Below, one piece after another: positions 58,758 to 64,000 of a stretch of DNA of 64,000 bases (position 1 is the stretch's first letter; every line of letters begins with the position of its first letter). The translations under genes were made by a program, and so were the position numbers. Source of the stretch: Microcaldota archaeon (GTDB taxonomy: Archaea > Micrarchaeota > Micrarchaeia > Anstonellales > Bilamarchaeaceae); contig JAKEGJ010000024.1 of assembly GCA_022627495.1 (NCBI GenBank), positions 1-64,000 of the forward strand. Direction: 5' to 3'. Under the pieces are notes generated by a model. That model did no database searches, was not told the DNA's origin, and worked only from the letters and a program-made list of their open reading frames with translations.

Positions 58758-60008
58758 ATGGCTGATTACGAAGTGAAGGACGTGGCCCAGGCTGGCCAGG
58801 GGAAGCTCAATATCGAATATGCCGAGCGGAACATGCCCATCATGCTCATGATAAGGAAGCGCTTTTCCATGGAGCGGCCCTTTGCGGGGCTATGCATCGG
58901 GATGGCCCTCCATGTCACCAAGGAGACCGCGGTGCTCGTCCGGACGCTATGCGCCGGCGGTGCGAAGGTGGCGATAGCCGGCTGCAACCCGCTTTCCACG
59001 CAGGATGACGTGGCGGCGGCGCTTGCCGAAGAGGGCGTCGCGGTCTTCGCGAAAAAAGGCGAGACCAAGGAGGAGTATTACAGGTACATAGACGAGGTCG
59101 TCAAAAGAGAGCCCGACGTCACCATCGACGACGGATGCGACCTGGTGAGCGCGCTCCACACGCGCCACAAGGACAAATTGGGCAGGGTGATTGGCGCGTG
59201 CGAGGAGACCACTACAGGAGTCATCCGGCTCCGCGCGATGGAAGCGGACGGGGCGCTCAAGTGCCCGGTCGTGGCGGTCAACGACAACAAGACCAAGCAC
59301 CTGCTGGACAACTATTACGGTACCGGGCAGTCCACGATAGACGGCATCCTCCGCGCCACGAACACGCTGATAGCGGGCAAGGTTTTCGTCGTATGCGGCT
59401 ACGGGGACTGCGGAAAGGGGGTGGCCCTTCGTGCGAAAGGAATGGGCGCCCAGGTCGTAGTGACGGAAGTCGACGCCTTCAGGGCGCTGGCTGCTACGCT
59501 GGACGGATACCGCGTCATGCCGATAGCCGAGGCTGCGGCCATAGGAGACATATTCCTCACCGTGACAGGAGACAAGGACGTGATACGCCTCGAGCATGTG
59601 AAAAAGATGAAGGACGGGGCGATACTCGCGAATTCGGGGCACTTCGACTGCGAGGTGGATGTGGCGTCGCTCAATAAAAGCTTCAAGAAGCGCAGGATAC
59701 GGCCTTTCCTAGAGGAATACGACGTCAATGGGAAGAAGGTCTTCCTCTGCGGCGAAGGCAGGCTGATAAACCTGGCCGCGGCCGAGGGCCACCCCAGCGA
59801 GGTGATGGCCACGTCGTTCGCGGGCCAGTCGCTTGCGTGCGAGTACCTGGTGAAGAACAAGGGGAAGCTTAAGCCGGGCGTCCTGACGCTTCCATCCGCA
59901 ATAGACGATAGGATTGCCGAGCTCCAGCTTGAGGCGATGGGCGTGCGGAAGGACGTCCTGACGAAGGAGCAGGAGAAATACCTCCACAGCTGGGAGGAAG
60001 GGACATGA
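58758..60008 (+). CDS. ahcY: S-adenosylhomocysteine hydrolase
   Basis: The enzyme splits S-adenosylhomocysteine into adenosine and homocysteine using bound NAD, keeping methylation cycles going. The 416-residue protein has RPFAGLCIGMALHVTKETAVL near the start, the substrate-binding EETTTGVIRL, and VNDNKTKHLLDNYYGTGQST. It also has the NAD-binding GKVFVVCGYGDCGKGVA (GxGxxG) near residue 212 and ILANSGHFDCEVD. The C terminus (LTKEQEKYLHSW) is shorter than bacterial forms, as in archaea. ATATTTTAAAT lies about 28 nt before the ATG. Divergent from the PadR operon. Confidence 0.95.
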   Translation: MADYEVKDVAQAGQGKLNIEYAERNMPIMLMIRKRFSMERPFAGLCIGMALHVTKETAVLVRTLCAGGAKVAIAGCNPLSTQDDVAAALAEEGVAVFAKKGETKEEYYRYIDEVVKREPDVTIDDGCDLVSALHTRHKDKLGRVIGACEETTTGVIRLRAMEADGALKCPVVAVNDNKTKHLLDNYYGTGQSTIDGILRATNTLIAGKVFVVCGYGDCGKGVALRAKGMGAQVVVTEVDAFRALAATLDGYRVMPIAEAAAIGDIFLTVTGDKDVIRLEHVKKMKDGAILANSGHFDCEVDVASLNKSFKKRRIRPFLEEYDVNGKKVFLCGEGRLINLAAAEGHPSEVMATSFAGQSLACEYLVKNKGKLKPGVLTLPSAIDDRIAELQLEAMGVRKDVLTKEQEKYLHSWEEGT

Positions 60009-60081
60009 TGCAGAAGCAATTCGCCAGTCTCGAAATGCCGGGAACCCTGTGCCAGTCATTCTTTCAGATGGCTGTTTTCTG

Positions 60082-60507
60082 CTAATCCCTGGGAAACCAT
60101 GTAATTTTTTCCATACTGGCTGATTCTATAGTGGCTGCAAGGCCCCGCAACTCAGTTGCTACGCGATGATTGCCCGCAGTTGTCTCATAATCAGCGATAT
60201 CCCCAAGCACTACTAAAATTTTAGGGAACGCAATAAATCCGTGTGCGAATGTCATACAGACGAGGGAGTCCAGTATTTCCGCCCTAAGCGCAATAGCCTC
60301 GCTCGGTGAAAGATCTACGCTCGGGCCAATCCCTTCCAGATGCGACGCAATTATCCTGACGGCCTCAGTTGGGAGGCATTCGACAAGTTTTTCAGACGCC
60401 TTTTCATTTCCGCATGATGTTAGTGGCGGGGATGCCAATAGTATGCGTCTTATATTTTCCTGTGCCCCCGTATTCTGCGTTTTTCGGGCCGCGAGTCTTG
60501 CATTCAT
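60082..60507 (-). CDS. Hypothetical helical protein, 141 residues
   Basis: No family recognised. It is mostly helical and Ala/Leu/Glu-rich, with segments such as ASEKLVECLPTEAVRIIASHLE and SPSEAIALRAEILDSLVCMTFAHGF. There is no signal peptide or membrane helix. Its DNA appears somewhat richer in A/T than its neighbours. The upstream sequence AAAAATACTTCTTACC on the minus strand is a weak promoter. It lies between ahcY (convergent) and aIF2-beta (divergent). It may be a lineage-specific gene. Confidence 0.6.
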   Translation of the reverse strand: MNARLAARKTQNTGAQENIRRILLASPPLTSCGNEKASEKLVECLPTEAVRIIASHLEGIGPSVDLSPSEAIALRAEILDSLVCMTFAHGFIAFPKILVVLGDIADYETTAGNHRVATELRGLAATIESASMEKITWFPRD

Positions 60508-60616
60508 AGTGTCAATTAATGGTAAGAAGTATTTTTAAATGGTTTGGGGAGGCGGCTTCACCTGGAATCTGCCCTGCCGACATGAGCTTAAAAATCATTA
60601 TGTAGTTAATCTCTCC

Positions 60617-61033
60617 ATGAGTTCTGAGAAAGATTACGAACAGCTACTTGACGACATCTACAAGAAGCTGCCCGAGCGCACCAAGGGCACCGGCGAGCGC
60701 TTCGAGATGCCACGCTTCGACTACTTCACAGAGGGCAACAAGACCATAATCAAGAACTTCAAGGCTGTCTGCGACAAGATACGGCGCGACCCGGTATTGG
60801 TGTCGAAGCACCTCTCCAAGGAGATGGCGGTGCCTGTCGAAATCGTGGGGGAGCGGCTCGTGCTCCAGAGGAAGCTCACCGGCGACATGGTGAACCGGAA
60901 GCTCGATGAGTTCGTGAGCAAGTACGTCATATGCAAGGAGTGCAACAGGCCGGACACCCATCTGGAGGATCTCGGCCACCGCGTGCGCAACCTCGTCTGC
61001 GAGGCGTGCGGCGCCAGGAAGGCAGTAAGGTAG
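60617..61033 (+). CDS. eif2b: Translation initiation factor aIF2 subunit beta
   Basis: aIF2-beta is part of the trimer that brings initiator tRNA to the ribosome. The start is MSSEKDYEQLLDDIYKKL at 60617; TTAAAAATCAT centred about 25 nt upstream suggests a leaderless message, and the ORF-track start is too early. Residues 20-100 hold the alpha-beta domain (RFEMPRFDYFTEGNKTIIKNF, then RRDPVLVSKHLSKE). The C-terminal zinc ribbon is CKECNRPDTHLEDLGHRVRNLVCEACGAR. The 138-residue length is normal. aIF1A follows 40 bases later, with the hairpin CGCCTT-GGAAC-AAGGCG in between, so these translation factors may be cotranscribed. Confidence 0.95.
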   Translation: MSSEKDYEQLLDDIYKKLPERTKGTGERFEMPRFDYFTEGNKTIIKNFKAVCDKIRRDPVLVSKHLSKEMAVPVEIVGERLVLQRKLTGDMVNRKLDEFVSKYVICKECNRPDTHLEDLGHRVRNLVCEACGARKAVR

Positions 61034-61073
61034 CAAGCATTAAACGCCTTGGAACAAGGCGCAGGGTGATACG

Positions 61074-61415
61074 TTGGCATTTGGATACCGTGGCGGCGCA
61101 AAGAAGAAACCAGGCGGAGGCGCCCCGCCCCTGAGCAGGGATGAGGAAAGGAGGCGGCTGAGGTTCCCCCGCGAGGGAGAGGTCCTCGGCGTAGTGCTCG
61201 GCCTGATGGGCGGCTCAAGGATGAAGGTCGCCTGCAAGGACGGCAAGGAAAGGATGTGCCGCATCCCGGGCAAGCTGAAGAACAAGATATGGGTGAAGGA
61301 GGGCGACGTCGTAATAGTGAAGCCCTTCGAAATCCAGGGCGACTCAAAAGGCGATGTCATCTGGCGCTACTTCCCGCTCCAGGCGAGAATCCTCAAGGAA
61401 GAGGGCCACATCTGA
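61074..61415 (+). CDS. eif1a: Translation initiation factor aIF1A
   Basis: aIF1A binds the ribosomal A site during initiation. The 113-residue protein has a basic, Gly-rich N terminus and the OB fold: PREGEVLGVVLGLMGGSRMKVACKDGKERMCRIPGKLKNKIWVKEGDVVIVKPF, the S1-like signature of the family. The start is TTG at 61074 with GGGTGAT five bases before it; no in-frame ATG gives a better fit. A small hairpin sits between it and aIF2-beta. T-rich sequence follows the stop. Confidence 0.94.
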   Translation: MAFGYRGGAKKKPGGGAPPLSRDEERRRLRFPREGEVLGVVLGLMGGSRMKVACKDGKERMCRIPGKLKNKIWVKEGDVVIVKPFEIQGDSKGDVIWRYFPLQARILKEEGHI

Positions 61416-61440
61416 TTTTTTCATTCTTCTTTCTCTTTTT
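61416..61440 (+). terminator. T-rich terminator after aIF1A
   Basis: TTTTTTCATTCTTCTTTCTCTTTTT follows directly on the aIF1A stop with no strong hairpin. Such pyrimidine/T runs are the usual archaeal transcription stop, and the RIO1 gene has its own TATA box 30 bases later. Confidence 0.5.
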
Positions 61441-61496
61441 GCCGCAAGGGACGGGGGAGCGGTGAATTTATATAAAATTGCGCCCCAGTGCTATCG

Positions 61497-62222
61497 ATGA
61501 CGAAAAAGCCACTCAAGGAAGACTACCAGCTCAAAGAGCGGTTCAAGACCGAGAGCGAGGTCTTCGACCGCGAAGCGCTCCTCGATTTGTCCAAGCTCCT
61601 GAAAAAACAGATCCTCCAGACCGTGGACTACCCGGTCTCGACCGGCAAGGAGGCGAACGTCTTCCGCGCGTCGACGCCGGACGGGAAGTATGTGGCGGTG
61701 AAGATTTACAAGAACGAGACCGCGCCGTTTTTTAGGAAGATGGACTACCTTGAGGGCGACCCGCGCTTCGAGAGGATTAAGCACAACGACCGGGATATCG
61801 TGCGGGCTTTTGCGAGAAAGGAATTCAAGAACCTGGAGATTTGCGAGAGGGCCGGCATCCATTCCCCGAAGCCGTATTTCCTGATAAACCGCGTCCTTGT
61901 GATGAGCTTTCTGGGCGAGGGCGACCTGCCTTACCCAACCATGAACATGGTGGGGCCCCTGCACGGGGAGAAGGATTTGGACTCGATACTCGATGATGTG
62001 CGGAAGATGTACCGGAAAGGGCTCGTTCATGCTGATTTAAGCGAATACAACATAATGATGGGGGACGTGCCTTACCTGATAGATTTCGGGCAGGGCGTCG
62101 TCACGCGCCACCCCCATGCCATGAGGTTCCTGGAGCGCGATGTCGGAATAATCCTGAAGTTTTTCGCGCGCCATGGGATTAAGCGCGATTTGGCAAAGAC
62201 GCTCGGATGCATCAAGGATTAG
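61497..62222 (+). CDS. rio1: RIO1-family serine kinase
   Basis: RIO kinases act in maturation of the small ribosomal subunit. The 241-residue protein carries STGKEANVFRASTPDGKYVAVKIYK (flexible loop and the ATP-binding Lys), the region ERIKHNDRDIVRAFARKEFKNL characteristic of RIO1, GLVHADLSEYNIM with the catalytic Asp, and LIDFGQGV with the metal-binding DFG-like motif. The start is ATG 61497; TTTATATAAAA is centred about 26 nt upstream, so it is probably leaderless. It pairs functionally with the KH-domain Dim2-like protein at 24.2 kb. Confidence 0.95.
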   Translation: MTKKPLKEDYQLKERFKTESEVFDREALLDLSKLLKKQILQTVDYPVSTGKEANVFRASTPDGKYVAVKIYKNETAPFFRKMDYLEGDPRFERIKHNDRDIVRAFARKEFKNLEICERAGIHSPKPYFLINRVLVMSFLGEGDLPYPTMNMVGPLHGEKDLDSILDDVRKMYRKGLVHADLSEYNIMMGDVPYLIDFGQGVVTRHPHAMRFLERDVGIILKFFARHGIKRDLAKTLGCIKD

Positions 62223-62225
62223 CCT

Positions 62226-62510
62226 TCAGATATCAAAACCGAGATTCTCTTTTATCAACTGTTTGATCTCCTGCGCCATCTGGGGATTTAGAGAAACCTG
62301 CAGACCGTAATGCGTCGGTTTCTTTATTATGAATCCTTCGCGCACAAGCTCTTCTGCCAGGCTTTTCGCGTACTTCATCCCTTCCTTTCCGAATGCCTCG
62401 GATTTGAAAGATTTGAAGATATTTTCGTATGCGGTATGGCTCTCGCCCCATTTCCGCTTTCTCGCGAGTGAGAATAATAGCCGCGCTTTGATGGCGCTTT
62501 CATTATCCAT
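62226..62510 (-). CDS. Small helical protein, possibly DNA-binding
   Basis: The 94-residue protein (MDNESAIKARLLFSLARKRKWG...) has a helix-turn-helix-like middle, GMKYAKSLAEELVREGFIIKKPTHYGLQVSLN, resembling a winged helix with a wing, but no assigned family. It is divergent from a recognisable winged-helix regulator, with a perfect palindrome four bases before its start. The start ATG 62510 and a shared A/T box 27 nt upstream suggest leaderless expression. The DNA is A/T-richer than nearby translation genes. Confidence 0.65.
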   Translation of the reverse strand: MDNESAIKARLLFSLARKRKWGESHTAYENIFKSFKSEAFGKEGMKYAKSLAEELVREGFIIKKPTHYGLQVSLNPQMAQEIKQLIKENLGFDI

Positions 62511-62513
62511 ATA

Positions 62514-62543
62514 TTTACATTCATGTAAAGAATTAAATAATAT
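62514..62543. promoter_or_regulatory. Divergent promoter with shared A/T box and a TTTACAT palindrome
   Basis: Between starts 62510 (minus) and 62564 (plus), AATTAAATAATATT is centred near 62537, 27 nt from both ATGs. TTTACAT-TC-ATGTAAA (62514-62529) is a perfect 7-bp inverted repeat, placed over the minus-strand transcription start. It would allow either small protein to repress the left gene, and possibly both. Confidence 0.65.
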
Positions 62544-62563
62544 TCGTATAGTCAGTATAAACT

Positions 62564-62896
62564 ATGACATATGAAAAATCCATGCTGCTCGAAGTGATAG
62601 GCGATACCCCGGAGAATAGGGTGATTGATTTTCTTATCGAAGGCAGGGGGATAGATTATTCCAAAACAGACATCGCAGAAGGATGCGGGCTTTCGAGGCC
62701 CACGATATACAAGCTCTTGCCCGGGCTGATAAAAAATGGCATTGTCAGGATAAAACGGAAAGTGGGGCGAATCACATTATACCAGCTTGATGAAAAAAAC
62801 AACCGGGTAAAGGCCCTCGTCAAACTGGAAGAGATATTGCTCAAAGAGTCATTCGAAGAAGCCGGAGCCAAGGAAGCTATACCAGCTTCGCATTAG
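62564..62896 (+). CDS. Winged-helix transcription regulator
   Basis: The 110-residue protein has an ArsR/MarR-like winged helix: NRVIDFLIEGRGIDYSKTDIAEGCGLSRPTIYKLLPGLIKNGIVRIKRKVGRITLYQLD. The helix-turn-helix includes GLSRPTIYKLLPGL, and a wing follows. The C terminus is a helix for dimerisation. Start 62564 fits a leaderless message; 62582 (MLLEVIGD) is a shorter option. It faces away from the 94-residue protein, and a TTTACAT palindrome between them is the likely binding site. Confidence 0.82.
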   Translation: MTYEKSMLLEVIGDTPENRVIDFLIEGRGIDYSKTDIAEGCGLSRPTIYKLLPGLIKNGIVRIKRKVGRITLYQLDEKNNRVKALVKLEEILLKESFEEAGAKEAIPASH

Positions 62897-63195
62897 GTTT
62901 TGCACTTCAAGAACACGGCTCCGCCCAATATGGAGAGAAGAATCAGCCCGACCTTGCAGGAATACGTGTGCTCAGGGTCGGCTGGGCCAGGCCCCTGGGG
63001 ACGGGCCGCCCATACGGCGGCTTCGCAGTCGGACACGCACCCGTCGAATCCGGTGGCGGCGCGCTTGCAGTCGTCGAAGTCCTCGTTCCAGGAGCCGTTG
63101 AAGGTGCTGCAGCATGAGTGCTCACAGTCGCTTGCTGCGAATGCGATGGGCATGAATGAAAAAAGGATTAGGATTACGGGCAATGGTTTCATCAT
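62893..63195 (-). CDS. Small Cys-rich membrane-anchored surface protein (paralogue 3)
   Basis: 100 residues: signal peptide (MMKPLPVILILFSFMPIAFA), Cys-rich ectodomain SDCEHSCCSTFNGSWNEDFDDC... and a C-terminal helix (VGLILLSILGGAVFLKC). The ectodomain follows the pattern C-x3-CC-x4-G-[ST]-[WY]-x(5-8)-C-x(8-10)-C-x3-C seen in the two upstream genes, so the three are paralogues. A Pro/Gly linker (RPQGPGPADPEH) follows the domain. Its ATG overlaps the preceding stop. The family is not one I know. Confidence 0.78.
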   Translation of the reverse strand: MMKPLPVILILFSFMPIAFAASDCEHSCCSTFNGSWNEDFDDCKRAATGFDGCVSDCEAAVWAARPQGPGPADPEHTYSCKVGLILLSILGGAVFLKCKT

Positions 63196-63488
63196 TCCGC
63201 CTTCCGCCCCATGCCTAGGAACGCCACGCCGCCAACGGCAGCAAGTATGAAGCCGCTCCCGCAGCAGGAAACGTTGCTCGAACTGCCCGTTCCCGTCTCG
63301 TACGAGGACGTCGAGCAGTAATCGTCCATGCAGGTGTAGTAGTTGCTGTCAGCCCCGCTGCAGTATTCGTAATCCGAATCCCACGAGCCGCCGTTTTCCT
63401 CGCAGCACGATTGCTCGCACCACGTCTGCGCAAAGGCAGCAGGGGCGAGCGCAAAAAGCGCCAGTATCCCAAAGATTGTCGTTTTCAT
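63192..63488 (-). CDS. Small Cys-rich membrane-anchored surface protein (paralogue 2)
   Basis: 98 residues from ATG 63488 (MKTTIFGILALFALAPAAFA), preceded by AGGTGAT. The Cys-rich part is WCEQSCCEENGGSWDSDYEYC, then CMDDYC, matching the motif of its neighbours. A Ser/Thr-rich, likely glycosylated linker (STSSYETGTGSSSN) follows, with a C-terminal membrane helix (GFILAAVGGVAFLGMG). The upstream paralogue ends ten bases before this start. The operon starts at argS. Confidence 0.78.
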   Translation of the reverse strand: MKTTIFGILALFALAPAAFAQTWCEQSCCEENGGSWDSDYEYCSGADSNYYTCMDDYCSTSSYETGTGSSSNVSCCGSGFILAAVGGVAFLGMGRKAE

Positions 63489-63498
63489 CATATCACCT

Positions 63499-63807
63499 TC
63501 ATTGCCTCGCATTTGATGTGCAAAAGATGGCAGCGCCCGCCAAGCCGAACATCATGAGCGCGGCGAGGGGGCAGGAATTGCCTTTCTCCTCCCTGCATGC
63601 GTCCGCGCATTCGAACATGTCCGCCTGCGGGCTCTCGCAGCCGTTGTGCTCCCATTCGTAGGTTCCGCCAACCGCCTCGCAGCATCCTTTGATGCACTGC
63701 TTTTCAGTATCGGTCAGGGACCCGCCCGAAGCCGCAAACACCGCGCCTGAAGCTGCCTGCAGCGCAAAAAGACAGATAATCAAATGCACAAATCCTTTGC
63801 CAGCCAT
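63499..63807 (-). CDS. Small Cys-rich membrane-anchored surface protein (paralogue 1)
   Basis: 102 residues: signal peptide (VHLIICLFALQAASGAVFA), Cys-rich domain CIKGCCEAVGGTYEWEHNGCESP with CADAC, and a C-terminal helix (LAALMMFGLAGAAIFC). It lies six bases after the stop of argS, so all three Cys-rich genes probably share its transcript. Six conserved Cys suggest disulfide-bonded mini-domains on the cell surface. No family name is known to me. Confidence 0.78.
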   Translation of the reverse strand: MAGKGFVHLIICLFALQAASGAVFAASGGSLTDTEKQCIKGCCEAVGGTYEWEHNGCESPQADMFECADACREEKGNSCPLAALMMFGLAGAAIFCTSNARQ

Positions 63808-63813
63808 GCGGGT

Positions 63814-64000
63814 TCACATCCTTTTTGGGCAGTCGATTCCGAGGAGGCCCAGGGCGCTCTTCAGCGCTATGCCGGTCGCCTCGGTGATTGCGAGCCTGGT
63901 CCTGCGGACCTTGGAGTCTTCGGCCACGAGGACCGGGCAGTTGGTGTAGAAGGAGCTGAAATCCGCCGCCACATCAAGCGCATATTGGGTGATGTGGTGC
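63814..64000 (-). CDS. argS: Arginyl-tRNA synthetase, C-terminal end (partial)
   Basis: Only the last 62 residues are in the window. They read HHITQYALDVAADFSSFYTNCPVL...RRTRLAITEATGIALKSALGLLGIDCPKRM, the C-terminal DALR anticodon-binding domain of ArgRS, including the LGLLGI...RM ending conserved in the family. The gene continues beyond base 64000. Its stop is six bases upstream of the first Cys-rich protein gene. Confidence 0.9.
   Translation of the reverse strand, partial: HHITQYALDVAADFSSFYTNCPVLVAEDSKVRRTRLAITEATGIALKSALGLLGIDCPKRM

Overview
This window is a stretch of archaeal chromosome. The information-processing genes are archaeal: DNA topoisomerase VI (both subunits), transcription factor B, aIF2-beta, aIF1A, a RIO1 kinase, a KH-domain ribosome-assembly protein, an archaeal-type topoisomerase I, archease, and a tRNA-Asn gene with an intron at the canonical archaeal position. 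Many genes have a TATA-like box about 25-27 nt before the start codon, as expected for leaderless transcripts. Operon-internal genes more often carry GGTG/GGAG-type ribosome binding sites. The DNA is GC-rich with GC-rich third positions. No rRNA was seen. A DPANN-type or related lineage is plausible from the compact genes and unusual surface proteins, but this is inference only.

Layout. 1-2.0 kb: a twin-arginine (Tat) export locus, tatA/B-like plus tatC, convergent with a second tatA. 2.2-13 kb: mostly metabolism (CobW-type GTPase, archease, carbamate kinase, cyclic 2,3-diphosphoglycerate synthetase, dCTP deaminase, aldehyde dehydrogenase, a cytidylyltransferase, DHH phosphoesterase), the intron-bearing tRNA-Asn with an odd structured leader, and a GNAT enzyme. 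13-19 kb: a FemAB-like transferase and a 1540-residue secreted beta-helix protein. 19-24.8 kb: MarC, a CoA-binding protein, a HicA-fusion/HicB pair, a geranylgeranyl-reductase-type flavoprotein, a HEAT-repeat protein and the KH protein. 25-29.7 kb: a tandem pair of membrane-anchored transglutaminase-like proteins, one apparently inactive, then top6B-top6A and a 103-bp tandem duplication.

29.9-40.4 kb: the most unusual block. It holds an 854-residue lipoprotein with a lysozyme-like (SLT) domain, a proline-rich ORF and a 1589-residue single-pass membrane protein ending in a zinc ribbon, all on the minus strand. A divergent AAA+ ATPase with a winged-helix tail and a membrane-anchored phospholipase-D nuclease follow. 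40.5-45.2 kb: surface proteins (a Tat-like beta-helix protein, a membrane-bound winged-helix regulator, a DUF5667-like protein, and a lipoprotein of eleven Cys-pair repeats). 45.2-46.8 kb: TFB flanked by two structured-RNA candidates. 46.8-53.5 kb: a ParB-like protein, a CorA-like channel, phosphoglycerate kinase, topoisomerase I and a second Tat-like beta-helix protein. 53.6-58.7 kb: a PadR-controlled MacB-type ABC export operon with a perfect operator palindrome. 58.7-64 kb: S-adenosylhomocysteine hydrolase, aIF2-beta, aIF1A, RIO1, two divergent small regulators, three tandem Cys-rich surface proteins, and the 3' end of argS.

Three themes run through the window. One is heavy investment in exported, N-glycosylation-sequon-rich or Cys-rich surface proteins alongside a Tat system. 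The second is compact divergent promoters in which a single A/T box sits midway between two start codons. The third is several unannotated structured elements: an 84-bp dispersed repeat, alternating hairpins, and a tRNA-mimicking leader. I ran no searches; family calls come from motifs I can read in the translations.
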